Assembly: GCA_964401835.1 (NCBI GenBank)
Contig: CAYNZP010000012.1
Span: 1 to 64,000 of the forward strand
Direction: 5' to 3'
Source of the DNA: CAYNZP01 sp964401835
GTDB lineage: Bacteria; Planctomycetota; Phycisphaerae; SM23-33
DNA length: 64,000 nt
Shown here piece after piece: positions 25,775 to 35,360 of this stretch. The position numbers and the translations under genes are program-made. Under the pieces are notes generated by a model. That model was not told the origin of the DNA, made no database searches, and saw only the letters and a list, made by a program, of their open reading frames with translations. How positions within the stretch are numbered: position 1 is the stretch's first letter; each line of letters begins with the position of its first letter.

Positions 25775-25860
25775 TTTTAGTTTTTTGACAATTTAATACA
25801 CGCCATTTGAGCTAACAATTTGTCTAGCTAATACTTATGCCATTTAGCAATTTGTCAGTT

Positions 25861-25970
25861 TTGGGCAGAATTGGGCACATTTGGGCAGAATCGGGCAGAA
25901 CTGGGCAGATTCGGGCAGAATCGGGTAGATTCGGGCAGAATTGGGCAGTTTTGGGCAGCTTTGGCCATCT
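25861..25970 (+). repeat. Perfectly phased 10-bp tandem array, 11 units
   Basis: Eleven consecutive decamers of consensus TTGGGCAGAA run without a single insertion or deletion; differences are substitutions only, mostly at bases 1-2 and 8-10. Ten is not a multiple of three, so a coding array is unlikely. The array lies 76 bases upstream of the small basic protein gene at 26047. Confidence 0.9.
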
Positions 25971-26046
25971 TAAGGCTTGCAAAAGGTGCGAAGCGTTCTT
26001 ACAATCTCCGCCTCGATTTAAGATTTTGTTGCCGAAAGGAAGTCCA

Positions 26047-26220
26047 ATGGGACAGCGAAGAGACAGACTTGATGGACGTCGCGCAAAGCAGATTGTTACT
26101 CGTAAGAAGAACTCTGCACGCAAGACAAAAGAACGTGCCCGCCGTGAGGCAAGACTGGCTGCTAAAATTTCTGGCAAAGCTTCTGGAAAAAAGGCTGCCA
26201 AAGAAACTGCCAAGTCGTAA
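26047..26220 (+). CDS. Small, very basic protein, 57 residues
   Basis: ATG 26047 is preceded by a strong AAAGGAAG ribosome site; longer in-frame starts would run through the decamer array and are rejected. The product is mostly Lys, Arg and Ala (for example RRAKQIVTRKKNSARKTKER) with an alanine/lysine tail (AAKISGKASGKKAAKET), like the tails of histone-like or ribosome-associated proteins. No family is recognised. Nucleic-acid binding is the natural guess but is only inferred from charge. A possible transcript start has not been located; the decamer array would fall in its promoter or leader. Confidence 0.65.
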   Translation: MGQRRDRLDGRRAKQIVTRKKNSARKTKERARREARLAAKISGKASGKKAAKETAKS

Positions 26221-26475
26221 AACCTGCGTTCGACAGCCTTATTGCAACAAATTGCAACAAAACTTCATCCGGGTTGGCGACATATCCCAGCCTGGATGTT
26301 TTATTCTGCCGTTACCGCCCAAACCCTTGCTACCCCCCTCCTGCAAGACCTTATTTTTTTCTTAAATTAAGTTCTTCCCCATAATTAATACCCTCTCCCA
26401 AACAGCCGAAGTTAATTAAATAGATTAACCATATGCTTTTTTCGGGTTGGGACGCAAAGAACACCGGGTGGAAAA

Positions 26476-27921
26476 ATGAGAAAAAGCAATAGCCTTACAA
26501 AAGAAGGAACCGCCTTAAACGTCAATCGCAAGTGCATCTTTTGCAAACACTTGAGAATACTGCCATTTGCCAGGTGCAATAACTGCGAGCTTGCTGGAAT
26601 ATCCAGCTGCCCCACTTTTAAGGCTGGCTTTTTCCTTACGCTCATGACCATTCAGATGGGTTTTCTTGCCTGGATTATCGGCGGGCCAGTCGCAAAAAGC
26701 GTCTTTGTAATGACGGCTGTTGTGACGATTGTCCTGCTTTTGGTCATTAATTCTCACAGCAATAATGAAAAAGCCAGGACCCGCCATCAATTAGCTCAGC
26801 TCCACAAGGAACTTGCTCAGCAGCACGAATTCCTGAAAGAATTATCTCCGCTGGACAGCCTGGAAAAATGTCTTGGACACATAGTAGAAACGTCAGCACA
26901 GCGGCTTAGATGTGAGCGTGTCTCGATAATGATGCCAAATGACACAAACGAATATTTATACATTGCAGCTGCGTGTGGCGTTCCGCAAGACATCGTCGCA
27001 AAGACGCGTATCCCAATCGGCGAATCGATTTCAGGTAAAGTTTTCGAAAATGAAGCACCAACGCACATCCGTGACGCAAAAGACAAAAGAGGAGAATCTA
27101 CCCTGCCAATCGATTCGGCTGCGTTCATGTCCGGGCCATTGATGTTTTCTACAATGCGATGGGGCAAAGTGAAGCTGGGCGTTCTCAGCGTAACCAGGCC
27201 GTCAGATCGCAGTGATTTCAGTATCGATGATGAATTTGTTTTCAGCAATCTTTGCGAGGCTTCGGCTGTGTCGATTTACAACCACCTGGCCGTCAACAAG
27301 GTCAAGGATGCAAATGTGGAATTCCTCGAAACACTCGTCAATGCAATCGAGGCAAGAGACCCATACACACGAGGCCACAGTGACCGGGTAAGTAAAGTCT
27401 CGCGGGCAATTGGGCGAAAGCTTTTGCTGAGCGAAGAAGCCTGCAAGAATGTCGAGATAGCCGGCCGACTGCACGATATAGGCAAGATCGGCATGCCAGA
27501 CGCCATCCTCGGCAAGTCCGGCACGCCAACCGATGAGGAATGGGAAGACATTCGCTGCCATCCTGACGTAGGCGCAAAAATGCTCGCACGCTCATCCAGC
27601 GTCTCCGAAGCAATTGACGCCATACGCCACCATCACGAACGTCTGGACGGGTCAGGATATCCACGCGGCTTGAGGGAAGCTGAAATTCCACTGATGGCAC
27701 GCATTATCGGTGTCGCAGATACTTTCGACGCCATGACAACATCGCGGCCTTACCAGGAGCCCCTGCCAGCCGCCGATGCGATAGAAGAACTCAAACGCCA
27801 TCAAAACAGGCTATTCGATCCAGCTTGTGTCGACGCACTTATTGAGATTGTCCAATCCGGCCAATACGCGGAAATTGTTGAGAGCATCGTAAATGACAAT
27901 GAACTTCTTGCTGCCGGTTAA
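26476..27921 (+). CDS. Membrane GAF and HD-GYP cyclic-di-GMP phosphodiesterase
   Basis: The 481-residue protein has these parts. A cysteine-rich N-terminus (Cys20, 23, 34, 37) could bind a metal. Two membrane spans lie at about 51-70 and 75-92, then a coiled coil (95-125). A GAF domain (about 128-275) follows, then an HD-GYP domain (about 283-470). The HD-GYP motifs are complete: H-x-x-R-V at GHSDRV, HDIGKIG (333-339), HHHERLDGSGYP (385-396) and the late A-D-x-x-D-A. It should therefore hydrolyse cyclic-di-GMP in response to a signal seen by GAF or the cysteine site. It opposes the diguanylate cyclase encoded at 9250..10152. Confidence 0.93.
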   Translation: MRKSNSLTKEGTALNVNRKCIFCKHLRILPFARCNNCELAGISSCPTFKAGFFLTLMTIQMGFLAWIIGGPVAKSVFVMTAVVTIVLLLVINSHSNNEKARTRHQLAQLHKELAQQHEFLKELSPLDSLEKCLGHIVETSAQRLRCERVSIMMPNDTNEYLYIAAACGVPQDIVAKTRIPIGESISGKVFENEAPTHIRDAKDKRGESTLPIDSAAFMSGPLMFSTMRWGKVKLGVLSVTRPSDRSDFSIDDEFVFSNLCEASAVSIYNHLAVNKVKDANVEFLETLVNAIEARDPYTRGHSDRVSKVSRAIGRKLLLSEEACKNVEIAGRLHDIGKIGMPDAILGKSGTPTDEEWEDIRCHPDVGAKMLARSSSVSEAIDAIRHHHERLDGSGYPRGLREAEIPLMARIIGVADTFDAMTTSRPYQEPLPAADAIEELKRHQNRLFDPACVDALIEIVQSGQYAEIVESIVNDNELLAAG

Positions 27922-27927
27922 TTCGAT

Positions 27928-28884
27928 TTAGCCGACAATCGCACCTCTGCAGGAAGAACCGCTGCCGGCAGTACATCCGAAGCAATGCTCGCCAGTAACG
28001 ATTCTGCGATGAGCCAACCCGCTCAGATTAAAATCCTTGATATGACTCGGAGCCGCATGATTTACGGGAAGTCCAAGAGCAAGATTGAAATCGCAATCGT
28101 ATAAGGTTCCATCCCAATTGATGCTGACCTGATGACGGCACATGAGACCATCCAGCGTTTGGGGGTTATACGATTCTCTCAGGAGCTGGATGTAATCACT
28201 ATCCTGATTTTTCCTGCGGAGTTCCGCCGCAAATCGGCCTATGGGCATATTCGTAATGGTCAGCAGACGCGAAAATTTTATTCCAAATCGCTCGAATAGC
28301 TCTTTCTTATAGTCCGGTTCAAGGGAGGATTCTTCAGGCGGTAATACAGGGCCTGCGGGGTTATAAACCAGATTAAGCGTAAGGCCATCATCTGCCCCGT
28401 AACCCAGCCGGTTCAGCATAGCAATTGCTTCAATAATTTTTTTATAAATCCCCTCGCCTCGTTGGGAATCGACGTTCTCTTCCAGATAGCACGGCAAGGA
28501 CCCAACCAGACCTATTTGATGGTCACGATAAAACTCGGCTGTATCTTCCTGGTCAGGTTCGAGTAGAATTGTCAAATTAGACCTTACCTGCACAACGTGG
28601 CCGGCGCTGCGGAGGGCTTCGACAAATCGTTTAAAATTCGGGTTCATCTCCGGCGAGCCGCCGGTCAGGTCAACAAGCTGGGGGCTGGCTTGGCGGGCAG
28701 CCTCTAAAACAGCCTCCATTGTCGGCCAATCCATTATCTCTGTGCGATTCGGAGAGCAATTTAGATGACAATGCCTGCACTGTTGATTGCAAAGAAGCCC
28801 AAGATTGACCTGCAAAGTGGAGATATCAACGCATCTAATATCCCTGCTGCAACTGTGAGCGAGTTTTTCGTCAAAACTATTCAT
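27928..28884 (-). CDS. arsS: Radical SAM protein, ArsS-like (DUF3641 C-terminus)
   Basis: The 318-residue enzyme has the radical SAM cluster motif C-N-Q-Q-C-R-H-C (Cys32, 36, 39) followed by HLNCSPNRTE, which is diagnostic for the arsenosugar-biosynthesis ArsS group. L-T-G-G-S-P-E-M-N-P-N-F binds SAM. The C-terminal DUF3641 half includes ISNWDG-like S-I-N-W-D-G-T-L-Y-D-C-D-F-N and ends H-C-F-G-C-T-A-G-S-G-S-S-C-R-G. In ArsS proteins the end usually has G-G-A; here it is R-G-A. The family is linked to adding the adenosyl moiety of SAM to methylated arsenic, but many members have no ars partner, and none is adjacent here. Confidence 0.8.
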   Translation of the reverse strand: MNSFDEKLAHSCSRDIRCVDISTLQVNLGLLCNQQCRHCHLNCSPNRTEIMDWPTMEAVLEAARQASPQLVDLTGGSPEMNPNFKRFVEALRSAGHVVQVRSNLTILLEPDQEDTAEFYRDHQIGLVGSLPCYLEENVDSQRGEGIYKKIIEAIAMLNRLGYGADDGLTLNLVYNPAGPVLPPEESSLEPDYKKELFERFGIKFSRLLTITNMPIGRFAAELRRKNQDSDYIQLLRESYNPQTLDGLMCRHQVSINWDGTLYDCDFNLALGLPVNHAAPSHIKDFNLSGLAHRRIVTGEHCFGCTAGSGSSCRGAIVG

Positions 28885-28993
28885 GCTTATAACTTACACT
28901 TGGCCTTTATCTTATATTAGCCGGCCCAACTCACGCTTCACAAATCATATCAGCAAAATAAATGGAAAAATGGATTCTCACAAATGTGTAAGC

Positions 28994-30412
28994 TTAGCTC
29001 AGCCAGTTGTCGATGGCTGCCGCAGCGTCTCTGCCTGCTCTTATTGCGTGAACGACCAGCGAAGCACCTTGTGATGCATCACCGGCAGCAAAGATTCCCT
29101 CGGAGCTGGTCATGAAGTTTTCATCGACCTTGACGTTGCCTCGCCCGTCAAGTGCAAGTTGCATTTGTTCTACAAGACCGGCCTGAACCGGATGAACAAA
29201 GCCCATCGCGATTATCACCAGATCAACTGGAATACTGAATTCAGTGCCTTCCCTTTCGGTCATCTTCGTTCCGTCAGGGGCGAATGTCCAATCGACCTCA
29301 ACGCCATGGAGCTTCTCGACATGGGCACTTCGCCCACTGAGTTGCTTTGTCATCACAGACCAACGACGTTTGCAGCCCTCTTCATGCGAACTCGAGGTGC
29401 GCAATATTCTCGGCCAGTCCGGCCAAGGTGTCTGCGGATTTTTTCCCTTGGGAGGCTCGGGAAGAATCTCGAATTGATAAACTTCCTTAGCTCCCTGCCT
29501 TATCGAAGTCCCAACGCAATCACTTCCGGTGTCGCCACCTCCTATAACGGCTACGACTTTGTCTTTAGCAAGGATACGCTGATCTTTGGCCGCTTTGTCG
29601 CCGGCGACTTTACTGTTCTGCTGAGTCAGGAAATCCATGGCAAAAACCACGTTTTCAAGTTCTCTTCCCTCAACTGTGAGATCGCGGGGCTCTCCAGAGC
29701 CTATCGTCAGACAAATGACGTCAAACATTTTGCGCAAATACTTCGTGGAAATATCCTCACCAACGCTGACACCCATCTGGAATTCCACGCCTTCGGCCTT
29801 CAGCTGTTCCAGACGCCTGTCGATGATTTTCTTATCGAGTTTAAAGTCCGGAATGCCATATCGCAGCAGGCCGCCAATTCTGTCGCTCTTCTCGAAGACA
29901 ACCACATCGTGACCGGCGCGGGCAAGTTGCTGTGCAACGGCCAAACCTGCCGGACCGGAACCTATGATTGCCACACTCTTTCCGGTCTTCTTCGCGGCCG
30001 GTTGGGGTTTGATCCAACCTTCCGCAAAAGCTCTTTCAACGATTTGCAGTTCGATATGACAAATCAAGACCGGATCGTCATTGAGATTAAGGGTACAGGA
30101 AGCTTCACAAAGAGCCGGACAAACGCGACCGGTAAATTCCGGGAAGTTGTTAGTCGAATGCAATACCTCGTTAGCCCGCTCCCATCGGCCTGCGTAGATG
30201 AGGTCATTGAATTCAGGTATGCGGTTCTTGAGTGGGCAACCTATCCCATGGCAGAACGGAATGCCACAATCCATGCAGCGGGCCGCCTGACGAAGCAGAA
30301 CCTCCTCCGGATGAGGAACATTGATTTCGAAATAGTCCTTCACTCGCTCATCGACGCTACGGTGAAGTACATCTTGACGCTTATAATCCATAAATCCAGT
30401 TGGCTTACCCAC
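28994..30412 (-). CDS. gltD: Glutamate synthase (NADPH) small subunit
   Basis: The start is taken as GTG 30410..30412, inside the end of gltB and preceded by GGAGGTG; an upstream in-frame ATG lies deep in gltB. The roughly 472-residue product has the Fe-S ligation region of GltD near the start (C-M-D-C-G-I-P-F-C-H, then G-C-P, and C-P-A-L-C-E-A-S-C). The FAD site is SVAIIGSGPAGLAVAQQLA and the NADPH site is KVVAVIGGGDTGSDCVG. The close is I-F-A-A-G-D-A-S-Q-G-A-S-L-V-V-H-A-I-R-A-G-R. It passes electrons from NAD(P)H to GltB. Confidence 0.96.
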   Translation of the reverse strand: MGKPTGFMDYKRQDVLHRSVDERVKDYFEINVPHPEEVLLRQAARCMDCGIPFCHGIGCPLKNRIPEFNDLIYAGRWERANEVLHSTNNFPEFTGRVCPALCEASCTLNLNDDPVLICHIELQIVERAFAEGWIKPQPAAKKTGKSVAIIGSGPAGLAVAQQLARAGHDVVVFEKSDRIGGLLRYGIPDFKLDKKIIDRRLEQLKAEGVEFQMGVSVGEDISTKYLRKMFDVICLTIGSGEPRDLTVEGRELENVVFAMDFLTQQNSKVAGDKAAKDQRILAKDKVVAVIGGGDTGSDCVGTSIRQGAKEVYQFEILPEPPKGKNPQTPWPDWPRILRTSSSHEEGCKRRWSVMTKQLSGRSAHVEKLHGVEVDWTFAPDGTKMTEREGTEFSIPVDLVIIAMGFVHPVQAGLVEQMQLALDGRGNVKVDENFMTSSEGIFAAGDASQGASLVVHAIRAGRDAAAAIDNWLS

Positions 30413-33400
30413 CGAACACCTCCTCCGTTGCCGGAGTAAACTCTGCACTGCGGTCTTCTCGCTCACGCATCCGCTCCAGTGCCTTTTTATAATCTATTGG
30501 CATTACCTTCACAAATCGGCCAACCATTTCACGCCATGAATCCAATATGCGTTTGGCTTGGTTACTAGCCGTCCACTCGTAGTGGCGTTGGATGACATCG
30601 TGGAGGAAGTCGACATCGTCTTTCTGCCAGACGCTCTCGAGATCGACCATATCCAGATTGCAAAGGGTATCGAAGAGTTGATGCTCATCGAGAACGTAGG
30701 CAACACCTCCGCTCATACCAGCTGCAAAGTTTCGTCCAGTATTACCAAGCACAACTACCTGTCCGCCGGTCATATATTCGCAACCATGGTCGCCGACACC
30801 TTCGACAACGGCCAACGCGCCGCTGTTTCTAACGGCGAATCTTTCACCGGCAAGACCGTTAATGAAAACCTCGCCGCTTGTCGCACCGTAAAGGAGCGTA
30901 TTACCGACGATGATGTTCCTGTGCTGTGCAAAGTGTGCTTCGGCGGGAGTCTGAACAACGATTCTTCCACCGGAAAGGCCCTTGCCGAGATAATCGTTTG
31001 AATCGCCTGCAAGCTTAAGCGTAACACCCGGAGCCAAAAACGCCCCGAAACTCTGGCCGGCTGAACCACGAAGCGTTACTTCGATAGTGCTGTCCGGCAA
31101 GCCGTCAGCACCGTATTTGTTGACGATCTTATTACTGAGAATAGCCCCGACTGTCCTGTTTACATTTCGGACAGGCATCTCGATCTTGACCTTTTCGCCC
31201 TTGTCCAACGCTGGGGCACATTTTTCGACAATTTGCCAGTCGAGATTATCTTTGAGTTGATCTGCCTGTTTTGTGGTCAAGCGAATCGACCGGCCATCGG
31301 AGGTATCAGGCTTTTGGAAAATAGCCGAGAAATCCAGGCCCTGCGCTTTGTAATGCTCAATCGCCTTGATAGTGCTGAGTTTTTCAACGCAGCCGATCAT
31401 GTCCTCAAACTTGACAAAACCAAGCTCAGCCATAATCTGCCGAACTTCCTGGGCTATAAAGAACATGAACCGTTCAAGGTATTCTGCCTTACCTGCAAAC
31501 CGCTTGCGAAGCTCAGGGTCCTGCGTCGCAATGCCGACCGGACACGTTCCCTTGTGGCATTTTCGCATTATCAGGCAACCCAGCGAAACCAAAGCACCGG
31601 TTCCAAAACCAAACTTCTCGGCTCCAAGCAGTGCGGCAATTACAACGTCCCTGCCTGTTTTGAGTTGGCCGTCAGTCTGGACCCGGATACGGTCTCGCAG
31701 ATTATTCATCACCAGCACCTGCTGCGTCTCGGCAAGGCCAAGCTCCCAGGGAATGCCTGCATGCTTGATTGACGAAAGCGGGCTCGCACCCGTACCACCG
31801 TCGAAACCGCTGATAAGCACTTCGTCAGCATTACCCTTGGCAACACCAGCTGCGATGGTACCAACGCCAACCTCCGAAACGAGTTTCACGGAAACCTTCA
31901 CGCCAGGATTACTGCACTTGAGATCGTAAATAAGCTGGGCCAAATCCTCGATCGAATAAATATCGTGATGAGGCGGAGGCGAAATAAGTGTTACGCCCGG
32001 TGTCGAGAACCGCATTTTTGCGATTTCATCTGTGACCTTATGGCCGGGCAGCTGGCCGCCCTCGCCGGGCTTTGCGCCCTGGGCCATTTTGATCTGTATT
32101 TCCTTTGCATGAGCAAGGTAATTAATAGTCACGCCGAATCGGCCGCTGGCTACCTGCTTGATGGCGGAATTCAGTGAATCTCCATCTTCACGCGGCTGAT
32201 ATCGAATCGGGTCTTCCCCGCCCTCGCCGGTATTACTCATCGCACCAAGGCGATTCATGGCCACAGCCATGCACTCGTGGGCTTCTTTCGAGATAGAACC
32301 GTGCGACATTGCGCCGGTGCAGAATCTCTTGACGATTTCGCTGGCAGGTTCGACCTGATCCAAAGGCACCGAGTCGCCCCCGACAAACTCGAACATGCCG
32401 CGAAGTGTGCAAAGTTTTTCAGCCTGATCGTCAACAGCCTTGGAATACTCGGCAAATGAATTCGCGTCATCGTAAATGACGGCATGTTGCAGCTTCGTAA
32501 CCGTTATCGGGTTCCACAAATGCTGCTCACCCTCGTCGCGGAAGTGATAATCGCCGCCGAACTCAATTTCAAGCTCACCCGGCTTGCGAGCAGTGAACGC
32601 GGACTTATGAAGCGTTAGAGCATCTCCGGCAATCTGTGCAAGCCCGGCACCGCCAATACGCGAAGAAGTATTTGTGAAGTATTGGTCAACGACATCTTTA
32701 TTCAGGCCGATAGCCTCGAAAAGCTGGGCACTGTGATAGCTTCGCAAGGTGGAGATGCCCATCTTGGACATCGTCTTGAGGATACCCTTCTTGATGGCCG
32801 TTATGAAATTATCGACCATAATCTCAGGCTCGATAGACTCTGCAATCTCGCCCTGGGTTCGAAGCTCGTTGAGAATATCGAACGCAAGATATGGATTTAC
32901 AGCGTCGGCACCATAACCGCAAAGCAGGCAGAAGTGCATAACTTCACGTGGAGAGCCGCTCTCGACAATCAGCCCCGCTTCGCCGCGCAGCCGATTATTA
33001 AGAAGAGTTCTATGCACAGCCGATGTCGCAAGAAGAATCGGGATTGGTGCTCTGGACTCCGAAACCTCGCGGTCGGAAATAATAAGAATCGACGCTCCGT
33101 TGCGAATTTCCGCTTCGGCTGCTTCCACCAATTCGTCGAGTCCGCGACGCAAGGCAACTTCGGGGTTTTTATCTTCGGCGTCAAACAGGGCCTGAACCGT
33201 CGCAACCTTCAAGTCATCCCTTTGGACTGTCCGTAATCGGTGAATATCCTCACCTGTCAGGATCGGATGAGGAAGCTTCAACTGTCGGCAGTGCAGAGGT
33301 GTTTCGTCCAGGAGGTTTCGTTTCTTGCCGATATAACTCATCAAGGACATGACCAAGCCCTCACGGAGCGGGTCAATCGGAGGGTTCGTCACCTGTGCAA

Positions 33401-34964
33401 ACAACTGCTTGAAATAATTGAATAGAAGTTTCGGCTTATCCGAAAGCACCGCCAGTGCTGAATCGTTGCCCATCGAACCGACCGGTTCCTGGGCGTTGTT
33501 GGCCATCGGCGTAAGGATCATGTGCAGTTCCTCACGGGTATAGCCGAACATCCTCATATTCTGGAGCAGGGTTTCGGAATCTACCGATTCCGGGCTGGAG
33601 GCGCTGAAAAGCCCAGTCAACTCTATGCGGTTTTGCTGAAGCCATCTGCGGTATGGTTTCTGGCGAGCAATTTTACTCTTAATTTCGTTATCCGTAATTA
33701 TGCGGCCTTCGACAGTATCGACCAGGAACATCTTGCCCGGCTGAAGGCGGCCTTTCGTTCTGATCTTGTCCGGTGGAAAGTCGATAACGCCGACCTCACT
33801 GCCAAGAACGACAAGACCGTCATCTGTGACGACATATCTTGCCGGACGCAGACCGTTACGATCCAAAGTGCCACCGACCATCCGTCCGTCTGTGAAGACT
33901 ATGGCAGCAGGCCCGTCCCACGGCTCCATAATGGCTGAGTGATATTCATAAAACGACCTTTTGTCCGTGCTGATGTGATATCGCGGGCCAAAAGCCTCTG
34001 GAATCATCATCATGATCGAATGCGGCAGCGACCGCCCTGCCATATTCACCAGCTCCAAAACGTTATCAAATGACGCCGAGTCACTTGAATTCGGAGTGAT
34101 GACAGGCTTCAAGTCGCTAAGATCCTCACCAAGCAGCGAGCTTTCCATTTTCATCTCGCGAGCGTGCATTCTATTGGCATTCCCGCTTAGGGTATTAATC
34201 TCGCCGTTATGCGCAATGGCGCGGAACGGCTGGGCTAGACGCCAGTTGGGAAATGTATTTGTGCTGTAACGCTGGTGCACAAGTGCAAGTGAAGAGACTA
34301 CCAACTCGTCAGATAAATCCGGGAAGTAAGAAAAAAGCTGGTGGGCCATGAACATGCCCTTATAGACAATCGTCCGGCATGACATGGAAGAAATATAAAA
34401 GTCTATGACCTCATCACCGAACTTCTCGCGAACTATGCGTTCGGCGCCCTTTCGGGCCATGTAAAGGCGTCTTTCGAGTTCATCATCGGCCAGCCCGCAA
34501 CCATCGATAAATATCTGTCGGATAGTCGGCTCTGCGACAAGGGCAAGTTCGCCAAGGCAATCCGGGTTGCATGGCACATCGCGCCAACCCAACACTTTCA
34601 TATCACAATGAATTATCGACTTTTCCAGAATCTCTTCACACTTTTTACGAAGCTTATCATCCTTGGGTGCAAAAACCATCCCGACACCATACTTGCCGGA
34701 CTCCGGAAGCTTTGATGCGGCCTTGCCGAGAGCAGAACTGAAATACTCATGTGGAACCTGAAAAAGAATCCCTGCACCGTCTCCGGTAATATCGTCGCTA
34801 CCGGCAGCGCCTCTATGCGTCAGATTAAGGAGTATATGATTGCCGTACTCGAGAATTTTATGGCTACGCTGGCCAGAAATATTTACGACCGCCCCTATAC
34901 CACAGGCATCGTGTTCTCGGCGAGGTTCATATAAACCCTGGGCCTTGGGAGGATGATAAACCAT
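30405..34964 (-). CDS. gltB: Glutamate synthase large subunit
   Basis: The 1519-residue protein has the full GltB length. The N-terminal class II glutaminase has its nucleophile at Cys21 in REHDACGIGAVV, probably exposed by loss of the leader. Next come the central domain, the FMN/synthase domain with LISPPPHHDIYSIEDLAQLI and SGFDGGTGASPLSS, and the 3Fe-4S loop CLIMRKCHKGTCPVG. The C-terminal right-handed beta-helix follows (GGRIVV, G-A-T-S-G-E, and M-T-G-G-Q-V-V-V-L-G). It converts 2-oxoglutarate plus glutamine to two glutamates. The start has AAAGGAAG upstream. gltD overlaps its 3' end by 8 bases. Confidence 0.97.
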   Translation of the reverse strand: MVYHPPKAQGLYEPRREHDACGIGAVVNISGQRSHKILEYGNHILLNLTHRGAAGSDDITGDGAGILFQVPHEYFSSALGKAASKLPESGKYGVGMVFAPKDDKLRKKCEEILEKSIIHCDMKVLGWRDVPCNPDCLGELALVAEPTIRQIFIDGCGLADDELERRLYMARKGAERIVREKFGDEVIDFYISSMSCRTIVYKGMFMAHQLFSYFPDLSDELVVSSLALVHQRYSTNTFPNWRLAQPFRAIAHNGEINTLSGNANRMHAREMKMESSLLGEDLSDLKPVITPNSSDSASFDNVLELVNMAGRSLPHSIMMMIPEAFGPRYHISTDKRSFYEYHSAIMEPWDGPAAIVFTDGRMVGGTLDRNGLRPARYVVTDDGLVVLGSEVGVIDFPPDKIRTKGRLQPGKMFLVDTVEGRIITDNEIKSKIARQKPYRRWLQQNRIELTGLFSASSPESVDSETLLQNMRMFGYTREELHMILTPMANNAQEPVGSMGNDSALAVLSDKPKLLFNYFKQLFAQVTNPPIDPLREGLVMSLMSYIGKKRNLLDETPLHCRQLKLPHPILTGEDIHRLRTVQRDDLKVATVQALFDAEDKNPEVALRRGLDELVEAAEAEIRNGASILIISDREVSESRAPIPILLATSAVHRTLLNNRLRGEAGLIVESGSPREVMHFCLLCGYGADAVNPYLAFDILNELRTQGEIAESIEPEIMVDNFITAIKKGILKTMSKMGISTLRSYHSAQLFEAIGLNKDVVDQYFTNTSSRIGGAGLAQIAGDALTLHKSAFTARKPGELEIEFGGDYHFRDEGEQHLWNPITVTKLQHAVIYDDANSFAEYSKAVDDQAEKLCTLRGMFEFVGGDSVPLDQVEPASEIVKRFCTGAMSHGSISKEAHECMAVAMNRLGAMSNTGEGGEDPIRYQPREDGDSLNSAIKQVASGRFGVTINYLAHAKEIQIKMAQGAKPGEGGQLPGHKVTDEIAKMRFSTPGVTLISPPPHHDIYSIEDLAQLIYDLKCSNPGVKVSVKLVSEVGVGTIAAGVAKGNADEVLISGFDGGTGASPLSSIKHAGIPWELGLAETQQVLVMNNLRDRIRVQTDGQLKTGRDVVIAALLGAEKFGFGTGALVSLGCLIMRKCHKGTCPVGIATQDPELRKRFAGKAEYLERFMFFIAQEVRQIMAELGFVKFEDMIGCVEKLSTIKAIEHYKAQGLDFSAIFQKPDTSDGRSIRLTTKQADQLKDNLDWQIVEKCAPALDKGEKVKIEMPVRNVNRTVGAILSNKIVNKYGADGLPDSTIEVTLRGSAGQSFGAFLAPGVTLKLAGDSNDYLGKGLSGGRIVVQTPAEAHFAQHRNIIVGNTLLYGATSGEVFINGLAGERFAVRNSGALAVVEGVGDHGCEYMTGGQVVVLGNTGRNFAAGMSGGVAYVLDEHQLFDTLCNLDMVDLESVWQKDDVDFLHDVIQRHYEWTASNQAKRILDSWREMVGRFVKVMPIDYKKALERMREREDRSAEFTPATEEVFGG

Positions 34965-35323
34965 TTTGATTCTAGTCTTCCTTTTCCAATTACTATGAGC
35001 CTATCCTAATAACCGAGGGAGCTTATAATGCCAAAAGCCACTTCAAGTCATCCTTGCTCTGCCGGGAAATTCCGACATAAAGGTATTATAAAATCTAAAT
35101 GACATAAATTGGCCCCATAATGAACTCTAATTTTTTTATATCTAGTATAATTTATTCTTATATACTTTCGATCCCTTCTTTTGTTCCTGTTGTTGGAAAG
35201 CAAAAAGACGTTGAAAACATTGGATAATAGAAACGATTAGCCGATTCATTACTTACTTAGATTTGTCGCAATAAAAAAATCTCGTCAGTTTTTTTTTTAG
35301 GAAATTTATCTACATAAACTTTA
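34965..35323. other. Intergenic region between gltB and the cold-shock gene
   Basis: The two genes diverge. The region is AT-rich; no credible gene was found. The gltB promoter must lie here, but no convincing -35/-10 pair is visible. A GAGCCTATCC motif is at 34997..35006. Confidence 0.4.
34997..35006 (+). repeat. Dispersed GAGCCTRTCC motif, copy 1
   Basis: Intergenic copy upstream of gltB; see the other copies at 35849, 37831, 37855 and 51244. Confidence 0.45.
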
Positions 35324-35354
35324 TTGACATATATGCCTAATCGTAAAATAATAT
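35324..35354 (+). promoter_or_regulatory. Promoter of the cold-shock gene
   Basis: TTGACA (35324..35329) with AATAAT at 17 bases or TAATAT at 19 bases spacing. It gives a leader of about 210 nt before the csp start. Confidence 0.6.
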
Positions 35355-35360
35355 TACATG

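Noticed and set aside
25824..26213. A minus-strand frame through the decamer array giving a ten-residue periodic peptide
   Set aside because: Period 10 read three times gives apparent 10-residue repeats in any frame; there is no ribosome site, and the plus-strand small gene is better supported.
29159..30439. A 426-codon plus-strand open frame opposite gltD
   Set aside because: The minus strand carries all GltD motifs; the opposite frame is a by-product of codon bias.
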